From Culex pipiens pallens (lineage: Eukaryota; Arthropoda; Insecta; Diptera; Culicidae), in contig NC_068938.1 of NCBI RefSeq assembly GCF_016801865.2, positions 113,176,615-113,240,614 on the forward strand: a stretch of 64,000 nt of DNA. The letters run 5' to 3'. Shown here piece after piece: positions 10,568-22,220 of the stretch. Both the position numbers and the translations under genes were made by a program. The number at the start of each line of letters is the position of its first letter. Positions within the stretch are counted from its first letter, which is position 1. Below the pieces are notes generated by a model, which saw nothing but the letters and a program-made list of their open reading frames with translations, was not told the DNA's origin and did not search any database.

Positions 10568-11379
10568 CGCCAATCTCGATTTCAACCCTCTTCTTAAAAT
10601 GTTTTGACTTTGAATACCTTAATAGCTCGACGCCATCGACTTTTTTTTATTCCTGACAAAATAAATTATAGATCGATCACAATACTTGCCACTTCTTCGT
10701 ATTATTTTGCGAACAGTAAATTGGTTCCGCTTTGACAGTACTAAATTGAGGCCGCTTTGCGGACAACTATTCTGCACCCAGGTTCAAACATGCTAAATAT
10801 GATTATACAGCCATTCCACGTCAAACAGGAAGTCTCCAGATCAAAAGTGCTCCGATTTGGCTCAAATTTGGAGTGGGGTTCTTTGGCCCAAATTATAAGA
10901 CCCGTATTTTTTTGTTTGGCGATTAGGGTGGTCCTATCCGAAATAGGGTGGTCCATAAAATTGCGTAGAGCGTCCAATTTCCCGGGGTTACAAAATTCCC
11001 GGGAAACGGGAAATTTTCAACAAATTTCCCGGGAAATCCCAGGAATTCCCGGGAAATTTGAAATTTTACGAAAATTATTCTAATCCTGTTTCTGATTAAT
11101 ATTTTGCAACTACAGTTAAACCTCGCATATGCACCTCATATGGGGGTTTCTTATGCGAAGCACGCATATGCGAGGCTTATGGGATTTTGGCTATATGGGA
11201 GACATGGGCTATATTTTTATAAAAAATCAACTAAACTATACAAATTTATAGTGTTTTGGAATCGTTATGAAGTCAGCTTTACAGCTACACTAAATTTACA
11301 TGGTTTACGATGTTCTAGGTCATCCGAAACTTCGTCAAGTTAAGGCCTATGTGTTCAACGCCGTACAAGTATGAGGTAG

Positions 11380-12956
11380 GCGATTTGACTGTGGTTTTTG
11401 ACCACAGGTCATATCCGGATAACCTCACGGAGGTTCAGGGACTAGTCTACCGATATGTGGTGATGTTCTGGGTCTTCTGTAGAGTCCCTGAAGGTACGTC
11501 CGATGGGTCTACCGCCGTAACACGGCAGAGGTCGGTGTTTTTTGACCTCAGATCATATCCGGATAGCCTCAGGGAGGTTCAGGGACTAGTCTACCGGTAT
11601 GTGGTGATGTTCTGGGCACTAGCGTGCCCAGATCCTCAAGGAAGGTGGGGCAACAATATGAGCGTTTTGAAAATTTCGTCGTTTATGGACACCCCCTTGG
11701 CAATTTTAGAACAAATTTCTGAGGATGGTGGGGCAACTGCCCCATGTTGCCCCACCCTGGGCACGCTAGTGGTTCTGGGTCTTCTGTGGAGTCCCGGGAG
11801 CTACGTCCGATGGGTCTACTGACGTAACACGGCAGTGGTCGGTGGTTTTTGACCTCAGATCATATCCGGATAGCCTCAGGGAGGTTCAGGGACTAGTCTA
11901 CCGATATGTGGTGATGTTCTGGGTCTTCTGTAGAGTCCCGGGAGCTACGTCCGATGGGTCTACTGACGTAACACGGCAGTGGTCGGTGGTTTTTGACCTC
12001 AGATCATATCCGGATAGCCTCAGGGAGGTTCAGGGACTAGTCTACCCATATGTGGTGATGTTCTGGGTCTCCTGTAGAGTCCCGGGAGTTACGGCCGATG
12101 GGTCTACCACCGTAACAAGATACAGGTCAGAAGTTTTTGACCTCAGATCATATTCGGATAGCCTCAGGGTGGTTCAGGGACTAGTCTACCGATGTGTGGT
12201 CATTTTTTGGGTCTTCTGTAGAGTCTCAAGAGTAACGGCCGATGGGTCTACCACCGCAACAAGATAGAGGTCGGAGGTTTTCGACCTCAGTTCATATCCG
12301 GATAGCCTCAAGGAGGTTCAGGGACTAGTCTACCGATTTCTGGTAATGTTCTGGGTCTTCTGTAAAGTCCCGGGAGCTACGGTCAATGGGTCTACCGCCG
12401 TAAAAAGGCAGAGGTCGGTGGATTTTGACCTCAGATCATATCCGGATAGCCTCAGGCAGGTTCGGGGACTAGTCTACCGATGTGTGGTGATGTTCTGGGT
12501 CTTCTGTAGAGTCCCAGGAGTTACGGTCAATGGGTCTACCACCGAAATAAGGCAGAGGTCACTAGATTTTGATCTTAGATCATATCCAGATAACCTCAGG
12601 GTGGTTCAGAGACTGGTCTACCGACTTCTGGTAATGTGCTGGGTATTCTGTAAAGTCCCGGGAGCTACGGTCAATGGGTCTACCGCCGTAACAAAGCAGA
12701 GGTCGGTGGATTTTGACCTCAGATCATATCCGGATAGCCTCAGGAAGGTTCAGGGACTAGTGTACCGATGTGTTGTGATGTTCTGGGTCTTCTGTAGAGT
12801 CCCGGGATTACGGTCAATGGGTCTACCACCGAAATAAGGCAGAGGTCACTGGATTTTGATCTTAGATCATATCCGGATAGCCTCAGGACGGTTCAGGGAC
12901 TAGTCTACCGATGTGTTATGATCTTTTGGGTCTTCTGTAGAGTCCCGGAAGTAACG
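11380..12956 (+). repeat. 144-bp tandem array, left arm of F1 (about 10 units)
   Basis: Unit landmarks are TTTTTGACCTCAGATCATAT, GGACTAGTCTACCGATATG and GATGTTCTGGGTCTTCTG. GGTCGGTGG recurs at 11837 and 11981, a 144-bp period. Since 144 is divisible by 3, one frame stays open over several units, encoding a 48-residue repeat (SYPDSLREVQGLVYRYVVMF). It is interrupted by stops at about 11820, 12268 and 12838 and has no similarity I recognise. The open frame could be a by-product of a stop-free unit. One unit is split by the MITE at 11617-11771. Confidence 0.85.
11617..11771. mobile_element. 155-bp hAT-type MITE inside a 144-bp unit
   Basis: Terminal inverted repeat CACTAGCGTGCCCAG / CTGGGCACGCTAGTG, flanked by the 8-bp direct repeat GTTCTGGG (11609-11616, 11772-11779). 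The uninterrupted unit in neighbouring copies contains one GTTCTGGG, so the empty site is known. An 8-bp duplication is the hAT signature. A partial copy of the right half is at about 31348-31428. Confidence 0.9.
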
Positions 12957-14360
12957 GCCCTGAGGCTATTCGGATATGATCTGAGATCAAAAACCACCGA
13001 CCTATATCTTGTTACGGCGGTAGACCCATCGGCCGTAACTCCCAAGATCTTACAAAAGACCTATCACATCGGTAGACTAGCCCTATAACCTCCCTGAGGC
13101 TATCCGGATATGATCTGAGGTCAAAAACCTCCGACCTCTATCTTGTTACGGTGATAGACCCAACGGCCGTAGCTCCCGAAATCTTACAAAACACCCAGAA
13201 CATCACCATATATCGGTAGACTAGTTACGGCTGTAAACCCATTGACCGTTACCTCCGGGACTCTACAGAAGACCCAGAATATTACCACACATCGGTAGAC
13301 TAGTCCCTGAACCACCCTGATGCTATCTGAATATGATCTGAGGTCGAAAACCTCCGACCTCTATCTTGTTACGGTGGTAGACCCATCGGCCGTAACTCCC
13401 GGGACTCTACAGGAGACCCAAAACATCACCACATATCGGTAGACTAGTCCCTGAACCTCCCTGAGGCTATCCGAATATGATCTGAGGTCAAAAACCACAG
13501 ACCTCTGCCGTGTTACGTCGGTAGACCCATCGGACGTAGCTCCCGGGACTCTACAGAAGACCCAGAACATCACCACATATCGGTAGACTAGTCCCTGAAC
13601 CTCCCTGAGGCTATCTGGATATTATCTAAGGTCAAAAACCATCGACCTCTGCTTTGTTACGGCGGTAGACCCATCGGTCGTAACTCCCGGGACTCTATAG
13701 AAGACCCAGAACATCTCTACATATCGGTAGACTAGTCCCTGAACCTCCCTGAGGCTATCTGGATATTATCTAAGGTCAAAAACCATCGACCTCTGCTTTG
13801 TTACGGCGGTAGACCCGTCGGTCGTAACTCCCGGGACTCTATAGAAGACCCAGAACATCTCCACATATGGGTAGACTAGTCCCTGAACCTCCCTGAGTCT
13901 ATCTGGATATAATCTAACGCCAAAAACCATCGGCCTCTGCCTTGTTACGGCGGTAGACCCTTCAGGCGTAGCTCTCGGGACTCCACAGAAGACCCAGAAC
14001 ATTTCCACATATCGGTAGACTAGTCCCTGAACCTCCCTGAGGCTATCTGGATATGATCTGAGGTCAAAAAACACCGACCTCTGCCGTGTTACGGCGGTAG
14101 ACCCATCGGACGTACCTCCCGGGACTCTACAGAAGACCCAGAACATCACCACATACCGGTAGACTAGTCCTTGAACCTCCATGAGGCTATCCGGATATGA
14201 TCTGAGGTCTAAAACTACCGACCTCTGCCGTGTTACGGCGGTAGACCCATCGGACGTACCTCCCGGGACTCTACAGAAGACCCAGAACATCACCACATAT
14301 CGGTAGACTAGTCCCTGAACCTCCCTGAGGCTATCCGGATATGATCTGTGGTCAAAAACC
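12957..14360 (-). repeat. 144-bp tandem array, right arm of F1 (inverted)
   Basis: The same 144-bp unit as the left arm, in reverse orientation, about ten copies with small deletions. The inverted polarity begins at GGCCCTGAGGCTATTCGG near 12957. The longest stop-free stretch on the minus strand covers about 13766-14404. Unit-to-unit divergence in this arm is not identical to the left arm, so the arms have not been fully homogenised. Confidence 0.85.
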
Positions 14361-16399
14361 ACAGTCAAATCGCCTAACTTATACTTGTACGGCGTTGAAC
14401 ACATAGGCCTTAACTTGACGAAGTTTCGGATGATCTAGAACATCGTAAACCATGTAAAATTGGTGTAGCTGTATAGCTGACTTCATAACGATTCCAAAAC
14501 ACAATAAATTTGTATAGTTTAGTTGATTTTTTATAAAAATATAGCCCATGTCTCCCATATAGCCAAAATCCCATAAGCCCTGTGCCTCGCATATGCAACT
14601 CTTGCGACAAAACCGAATCAGGTGGAATGACTCGTATATGCAAAGTTGCATATACGAGGTTTAACTGTATATGCAAAGTTGCATATACGAGGCGCTCTTA
14701 TACGAGGTTTAACTGTATACAATTTAGAACAGCAACTTTAATGGTCCAAATGAGTGTGACGATCAATTAATGGCTTGACTGCTTATAAAAAATCAAACTT
14801 TGAGAAAATATATAAACTTTCTCATTTTTATGCCGTCTTTCAAATCCTCCCAAATGAAAGTAAATATTATTAGTATTTTTGTTGAGAAGGATTTTTTTAA
14901 ATCAAAGTGTTTGGACAGTGAAAATGTATGCTCTACAACCATAAAATTACTTTTAAATTTGTCTCAGTGACCATAAAGTTAAAATAAAAAAAAAAAACAA
15001 AAAATCAACTTGTGAATAAATAAATAATCATTGAATCTTAAAAATCTAATTTCTAGCGCTTTTTAACTTGAAACACTATTTCATGAAATCACAACTCAAT
15101 GTTTTCAAATATTTGGAGCGAATTTTTGAAATTTATTTGCATTCTTTGGGTATATTTCATAAGATACGAAGTTGTTTTTAAATGATTTTTCATGGTTTTA
15201 TGATATGATTTTAGTAATATGGTATTCAGCCTAATAAATTAATTAGATTAAAATAATTTTGAGTATTTAAAATTGGTTGAAATTCAACGATATTTTTTCA
15301 TTTATAACCCTCTTATGCCCATGGTAGCTCACGTGCTTCATAAATTTATAACTTCAATCTGTAATTTCTCGAATACTTTGAAACAAATTCTACTCACACA
15401 AACCTTATTTAAAAATTTAATTATATCAGTTCAATTTCCATCTCACATGTTCAAGGTTAAAAAAAGTCAAGCAAATCTCAATGTTGATCTTGGCCGGAAG
15501 ATGTAAATATCTTATTTTCAAATAATATATAAAAAAAAAAAACAATTAAAAATGGTTGTCAAAATAAATTAGTTTATATTCCATAACAGTGTAAGTTTTG
15601 TTGTCAAACATATAAGCAAACAATATTCCTAGTGGTGAATGCTTCAGAAATAAATATTATCTGAATTAAACCAAATTTACAGACAAGCTGATTAGTTCAA
15701 AATGAACAGTACATTGAAGATAAATAAAATCAAATCAGGTTCTCTTTTAGTGCGGACACAACAAAAAAAAAATTACAAATTTCCCGGGAAAAGGGAAATA
15801 TTTTTTTCCGGGAAATCCCGGGAATTCCCGGGACGGGAAATTGGACGCTCTAGTTTTTCGTCGATTTTCGCAAAAACCACATTATTCAAAAAATCATATC
15901 TCCAGAACGGCTAAACCAATTTTGGAGCGCCACAATTCAAAAGAAAGGTTAGTAGTGGGGCTTTCCAGGAAAAATATGTTGAAGTCCAAAAAAACTAGCT
16001 GAATATTTGAAAAGGTCCTATGAAAAATTCATTTGCCGATTTCAAGGTCTCGGGACCAAAGAGCCCATGTCTGAAAATATTTTTCTCTGATTCCTTGTAA
16101 TATTTTACATAACACAACATAACATATCAAAAAATTGCGAATATCCATGAACACGTTTTGGAGATACGTGTCTATTTGATGCGGTAGCAAACAGGCTGAA
16201 TACCGGGTAGCAAAGTGTAATCCCGAAGAACTGGTGGAGGTACCGCGGTGGGGTTGACGTCGGGTGTAAATTTGATTTGCTTCGATGTTTGCCACCAGCG
16301 CTGGAGATGCACTTACGCCTGGTCGGTATGCAAACAACTCCACTTAAAGCAGTATGTGGTTAAGAATTAATAGCTTTTAGTGCGGACACAACAAAAAAA

Positions 16400-17962
16400 A
16401 AATCATTTTTTTCCTGAATGTGCTTACTTTTGCTGCTCTTTGTCAAAGATTTTTTTTGTTTTGCAATTTTTTTAAACATTTGTTAAAACTCGTTAGAACA
16501 AAAATTGAAAATATAATTTTAAAATACAAAAACAACAATTATTTTTATTAGGTTTAGTAGCGTTATCCGCTCTTGAATCATGTTGAAACTTTCCCTAAAA
16601 ATAGCCTAGATAATATTGTGATCGCATCGAAACTCGTTATTCTCAATTCTGGCCTAAAATAGCATCAATGAATCAACTCAAATAACAAACATCATTGACC
16701 CTAAGTGTAGTGATTTCATTTGCAGCACCAAGCAAATCCTGATGAGTGTAGTACGTACGAAGATATAATCACGCAAACACGACTTGCTGGTTCACATTTT
16801 CGTTTATCAAATATTCTTCCTGCACGCTCATTCTCGCGTTTGGAAGGAACTCGCTCATGAGGTCATCGATTCATCCCCTTCATTCCGAAGTCAGATAGTA
16901 GCACGTGGCCATCATGCTCGCCAAGTGCGGCTCATACCCGGCTCGAAAATTAAAAACAAAGCAATTGAAAACGAATTTCCTTGGGCTGTTTCCCACTCGG
17001 TTCCGTTCGGAGTCTATGTTGCATCTAGTTCTATAGTAACAAGTTCAATAACGGCATGATTGTATGCGCGCCGATCGTGTCTCTACTTTCTTAAACCGGT
17101 TACGAGAGTCTAACCGTACAGAATGTAAGAAAATTGCAGGAAACAGAATGATAAACGACTAACGAGGGTAAATGTGAACAGTACTTGCTAAACTTTATTT
17201 GATAGCAATTTTGGTCATATAAAAAACATATTTAAAATTGAAATAGAACCTCAGAAAGCTTTAACATTTAGACGAACTACGATTAGAAGATAAAAGTTAG
17301 GTTTTTTTTCCTATGAAAATTTGAACACACTTTTTCTTTCATAACACAATATTCAAGTGATTATTCGTTGATTTCTTCGAAATCTTTCCACTTAATTATT
17401 TTCATGTATTTATTCATGAACAGTTCTGACACATGCATCGTCACTTACCATTGAGCTATGTTTGAGCATGTTTGTTCAACACCTGTTTCATTAGGGTGAT
17501 AGGCTTGTGTTGTTTTTCATTGAGTAAAATAATTATGAGATAAGTAGAACTCTATATAATGTTTAATTTGATTACACCATAAACTTATAAAAGGATGTTT
17601 CCTATAAATTAAATATCAACTAAGAAATCGCTCCCTCTCCTTTGTTCTGCTGTTTGTAATACTGTTTCTTGATTGTTTTTCTTGGAGCTGCGTGCTGGCG
17701 CTAATAATTATATCTTAAACAAAACCTTGAAACTTACTGAAATTTTAATATCTGTAAAACAGATCTTCTAATTTCTCATATTTTGAGCATCCTTGTTCTA
17801 CTAAAAGTTTTACTTCTCTTCTTTTATGTTTTTCTTCATTCATTTTGATTATGTTTTATATGCACTTATTATGTTAAGTTTTTGTTTTTACCGGAATTAT
17901 TGGCCATTTTCAACATCTTCTAATTATTTTCCGTCGCCTACTTGTTGTTTTTTTTTAATCTT
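16400..17962. other. AT-rich intergenic spacer
   Basis: No conserved coding signal. A moderately GC-richer stretch at 16790-17060 contains a short open frame without recognisable motifs. Nothing else recognised. Confidence 0.5.
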
Positions 17963-18990
17963 TTAAGAGCGCGTCCACGAACAGGGCATACCCCTTTATA
18001 TGGGACGTCCTTTGGACCTCACCAATCTGCCTGAAATTTTTAGGAATTGTTTGTACATATAAAACTAGCATCTGGCCAAAATATGAGCACTCTAGATCAA
18101 CGGTAAGTGGGGCAAAACGTCCAAAATCTTAAAAAATGCTGTTACTTAGGCAACATTCAAATTAATTTCAAAATTTAAAATGCATCTTAAAGGGTCTCGA
18201 CATCCCAATTGGTTGAATCTAAAGGGAGTTATTGGCATTGTAGGGAAAAAATAGCACAATTTTCAAACTCAAATAAAAAAGTATTCCATCCAGATATCAA
18301 CTCAATTTGACCTGCAGCTTGTAGGGGACATCTGGGACTACCATCTGAGACTGAGAACGCTTTGGGTAAGTCAGTTTAACGTATTAAATAGATACTTTTT
18401 CTTTTAGTGTTTTTTTTTTGTTATAAATTTTGGCTCGGGGGACCCGTTACATCAAAATTTCCGGAGATAATTTTATCATATTCGTATTTCTGAGACAATT
18501 TCCCGTAACATAACGCATAACAAAGTTTATTTTCATCAATTTTAACCCCTTAAAAAATTAAAGTTAAAAAAAAACTAAGAAGCTATCTTTTTCTGGTGAC
18601 ATCTAGTATCCTTGGAAACGAACTTGATTTTCAATAAATTTGATGCGAAGATTTGTGCTATTTTTTCACTAAAATGCCAATAACTCCCTTTAGATTCAAC
18701 CAATTGGGATGCTCTATCCTGCATTTTGATGCATTTTTCAAGCCCTTTAAGATGCATTTTGGGTTTTGAAATTTAATTGAATTTTGCTTAAGTTACAGTA
18801 TTTTTAAGATTTTTGATGTTTTTGAACCTTCAAACTTTGTGTTCCGATTTGCCCCACTTCCCGTTGACCTAGCGTGCTCATATTTTGGCCAGATGATAGT
18901 TTTATATGTACAAAAAACTCCTGAAAATTTCAAGCAGATTGGTGAGATCGATGCGTGATGGGTATGCTTTGCTCGTGGCCTCGCTCTTAA
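17963..18990. mobile_element. 1.03-kb foldback element with TTAAGAGCG ends
   Basis: The left part (TTAAGAGCGCGTCCACGAA, 17963 on) is inverted at the right end (CGTGGCCTCGCTCTTAA, ending 18990). Homologous arms of over 400 bp share CTGGCCAAAATATGAGC and AGTGGGGCAAAACG-type blocks, and surround a short unpaired centre near 18430-18500. Arms have diverged by scattered substitutions, so the copy is older than the other foldbacks here. No coding capacity seen. Confidence 0.75.
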
Positions 18991-19697
18991 ATGTCATCAT
19001 GCACTTGTAAGTTGCAACACATTGCGTTAAAACATAGATTGGAACAAAACAAAAATTACTTAAATCTTAAATTGAAAATTAAAAACACTGTCAAAGTTGA
19101 ACCAAAAAATTTCTTTTTTTTAAACATTGGCAATGTTGCATTAGGATGGCCACAAATCAGGAAATATTGGCAAACTTTGTATTAAGAATATTTTCATAGA
19201 CCGCTGCCATCTTTTCTTCAAATTTTTGATTTTAAATTGATTCATTCTGGATTTTTTTTTCATTTGTGTTTTTTTTGTTCTTTTACTGAGTTCATTTAAT
19301 AGAACATCCAATAACCTACTTCTAAATTAATTGAAGTCAGATCAATAAAAACTCTATAGATGTAGATATACTAAACAACATGTTGTAAGCTGATTATGTA
19401 CTAATAAACTGATAATGCTTTTACTATTTTCAAGCAGGGCATGTTTGACCCCTAATAACGCCTACTTTGATTGTACATTGAAATCTCAAAAATAACATTT
19501 CTATAGTTTTTTTTTATTTAAAAAAAGTTATTGAATCACATTTTATTATACATATAATAAAATTATAACATTTAGTGTATTGGATCCATTTTAATTGTAA
19601 GATCGATAGTATAACGTTTAGACCCACCCATGCAAACTTGAAAAAATAAAAAAATAATGGAAAATAATGGAAGGGTATCGTTACTCACAATCTTTGG
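18991..19697. other. AT-rich spacer
   Basis: Low-complexity AT-rich DNA; no gene, repeat family or inverted structure recognised. Confidence 0.5.
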
Positions 19698-20300
19698 TAC
19701 CGTTAACTGGGCACGGTGTATTTTTCCGAGAACATTTAGATAAAAATTTCGGCAAGTCTGATATTTGGCACCATGAAAGAAGGGCATTTTCCCAACATTT
19801 TGCGGGGTCCGGCGAAATATTTCGTCGGGGGGTTTAGAGCAACTTTTTTTTGAAGATTTTTTTTTCGATTTTATAGGATTTTTCTTTAGAAAAATCGATG
19901 GAAATCGATGGGTTCATGTTTACATCCTTCGCATTTCTTATGAATGTGCCTCAAGAGACTCTAAATTACATATTTGACCTCAAATCAAAAGTTTCCAACC
20001 CAAATTTACCAGATTTCTAGCTTTCTTTGAAATAACCCCAACATCCAAGCTGGAAACCTCAAAACGACCAAATAAAAATCTCATGGAGCCAAATATCAGA
20101 CTTGCCGAATTTTTTTTTATCTTAAGTTTGTTCTAGGAAACACACCGTGCTGGGGCGAGTTGGGACTATAGTCTGAATAGGGAAAGCAGATTATAGCACA
20201 CATTTTGTAGTCCTTGATCTCTAAACCGAAACCACAAATAATATTCAAAATATTGATCAAAATCATTGTTAAAACAGCTGTTGATGGTACTAAAAAGTGG
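19698..20300. repeat. TACCGT(T/A)AACTGGG-type inverted repeat and adjacent decayed MITE
   Basis: The left block TACCGTTAACTGGGCACGGTG (19698 on), with GGCAAGTCTGATATTTGG, is inverted at 20085-20165 (GCCAAATATCAGACTTGCC ... CACCGTGCTGGGG). Directly after, GGGACTATAGTCTGAATAGG to about 20290 is homologous to the complete MITE at 48911-49129. A degenerate composite of that MITE family is likely. Confidence 0.55.
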
Positions 20301-20659
20301 GTTAATAAATTGACTCTCGAAAAGGTTGATTTTTGTGATTGTATTTATTTTGCACTTGCGTATTTATCCAACTTAAAAAAATTCAAACCAAAAGAAAAAA
20401 AAAGAAATTAAATAAAAAGGATAGAAAAAACAAAAAAGAAAATTTATCTGTTTTTTTTTTATGCAATAATTTACCTTTGACTAGCCCTAAGAATAATGGC
20501 ATCTCTGTCCTAACCAGGTCCCAGCACCGACGAAAAGGACCTAATAAAAATAATTTAAAGAAAAAAAAGTACCATTGACGAAACCATCCTCAACTAAAAA
20601 AACAAAACCCGTCTGCACCACCCTACCACGTGCGTTTCACTGTGCGGTGCGCCCGACGA

Positions 20660-21094
20660 GAGAAAGACCAACGCGAGCGCGCGTCGTGATTTGGTTGGTT
20701 CCAGTCGTCAGTTCGCCAGGTTGGAAAACCCGCGGCCAAGCCAAGAGAGTTGAGAGTCTTCTTCATTTCATTCCACTGTTTGCCAACATCCGCGGCGGTC
20801 GCGTTTTGTCGGTCGGTCGGTCGGGTCTTTCGATTTGCCCTCCAGGCTGTGACGGGGATCGCGCGGCTACGTGCCTCTTCTTTTTTTTGCACATAAAACT
20901 TAACTTTTACTTGCAAATCTTAACGGTCTCGTTTAAAATTGAGCTCGCGGAAAAGGACGTCGCAGAGGAGATGAGCGGATTCAAGCAGTGATTTGTGAAC
21001 AAAGTTACTTTTTTTATGTTGAACAAGTGAAGAAAGTTCGAGATTGTTGAAACAAATAATTAAAGTGAAATTTTAAAGTGATTATTTCTAAGAA
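20660..21094 (+). promoter_or_regulatory. Probable promoter and 5'UTR exon of Gale
   Basis: A GC- and CpG-rich island (about 20580-21000) stands out in AT-rich DNA. It contains a consensus arthropod initiator TCAGTT at 20708-20713 and a strong splice donor GTAAGT at 21095. Downstream on the same strand the first coding sequence is Gale, whose ATG lies six bases after a good acceptor (TTTTTTCTCCATTCAACCCACAG, AG at 26884-26885). I therefore infer a non-coding first exon with a 5.8-kb intron. The 138-codon open frame at 20575-20991 has no family features and is probably fortuitous. A transcript read would settle it. Confidence 0.45.
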
Positions 21095-22220
21095 GTAAGT
21101 GCATGATTAGAAGAGAGAAGACAACTTAGAATCAATCAGGAAATTGCTGGTGAATGATATCATCACTTGGTACACTGCAAATGTGGCAGTTTTATCTCAG
21201 GCAAAGAATGTTAATTAGCAACTGGATGTAAAAAGTGAAGTTTGGTCCCATCCGATCGCACGAGAAACCAGGTTGATAACGGTTTTTTCGTCATCGATGC
21301 GTATCTCTGCGGAGAAAGAGAGAGGCGCGTGTAGAACAGAAGAAATGATGAAAGTTTCTTTCACCTTTTCGCCATCCGCGCATCGACGCGAATGTTTTCA
21401 AATTCTAAAATAGGCCTCATTTACATTTAAGCAACTTAAGATAGGGGGAAGTCCTAATTTGAAAGAGCCCGATTGACGTGGCTAAATGACCTTGACTTTG
21501 AAAAAGTCCCTCGTGTCTTTCTAGCAGCTCCGTTCTGGAGAAAATATGGCCACGCCGCTAGAAACCGGTTCTTCGGAGCAGGAGCAAACGTGGAACCACT
21601 TTTACATGTCGCGAAGCTTACGTAAAAGTGAGGTGACCCCACGATAGCGTGGGATGGCCCATATTTCTAATGTCACACGACGACGACAAGCGAAACCAGT
21701 TTTTTAATAGTAGTGAATGATAACGCCATCCATGCCATGATGATGCCAACGACCAGAGTCGGTGGTAGTCGGTTTGGTACAGGTTGCAGAAGTTGCTCAT
21801 CAAACAACAAACAACAGCTCATTAGATAGATCGAGTCATTCGTTCAACACAACGGTGCTTCTTCATCAAGCGCGATTGATCTTGTTCGGAGTTCCGAGTG
21901 GGTAGATGTACCGACAATTGAGATAAAAAACTTACTGCAAATTTACAACTAAATACAATAAAAATTAAAGACAAATCAAAGAAATATGAAAATGCAAAGG
22001 TTTTCATAATTTCTTTTCCATACTTTGGAAACATTGTATTCAAGGAAAAAGGTTATTTTGAAATCATTTTGAAATGAATAAACCAAAAGATTTTAAGAAA
22101 ACGATTTTTTGCGTTTAAAAACAAATTACACAATTACAACTTTGATGGTGCTCTGGTGCACCACCTTAAATTGCAGCCTTTTTTGTACAAATTCAATGTC
22201 TGGTGGTAAAAGTAAAGTAC

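Larger units (their letters stand above)
11113..14667. mobile_element. Foldback element F1 with pogo-like CAGTTAAACCTCG ends and 144-bp repeat arms
   Basis: It starts TA-CAGTTAAACCTCG at 11111 and ends CGAGGTTTAACTG-TA at 14667 (a second identical terminus ends at 14715). TA flanks and CAG ends followed by CCTCG resemble Tc1/mariner-pogo termini. About 270 bp of unique terminal inverted repeat (with ATGGGATTTTGGCTATATGG) is followed in each arm by a tandem array of a 144-bp unit; the two arrays meet head to head at about 12957. No transposase is seen. Elements at 25571-25794 and 34380-46904 share the outer ends but carry a different tandem unit. Confidence 0.8.
10966..15852. mobile_element. 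TAGAGCGTCC-ended element, 4.9 kb including nested insertions
   Basis: The left terminus TAGAGCGTCCAATTTCCC at 10966 is mirrored at the right, ending GGACGCTCTA at 15852. Both subterminal regions are rich in short CCCGGGAAATTTCCCGGG-type palindromes. The insertion point is read by comparison with the uninterrupted relative near 59755-59765 (ATTGCG | TTTTCGTCG). A 2-bp TA duplication or none is possible; it cannot be settled. Only about 143 bp (left) and 1.1 kb (right) are its own sequence; the rest is the nested foldback. A related end (GGACGCCCTAA) is at 56178-56188. Confidence 0.6.
10795..16130. repeat. Interspersed repeat family R2, split by a 4.9-kb insertion
   Basis: The sequence beginning CAGCCATTCCACGTCAAAC at about 10800 breaks off at 10965 and resumes at 15853 (TTTTCGTCGATTTTCGC), continuing to about 16130. 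An uninterrupted relative with the same order of blocks lies at 59604-60030, and a decayed one at about 51950-52100. No reading frame is apparent. The segment from 16130 to 16372 is GC-richer and unrecognised. A direct repeat (CTTTTAGTGCGGACACAAC plus an A-run) occurs at 15745 and 16373. Confidence 0.75.

Noticed and set aside
20575..20991. 138-codon open frame
   Set aside because: Lies in a GC-rich probable 5'UTR, no motif, no splice continuity; more likely a leader with a chance frame.
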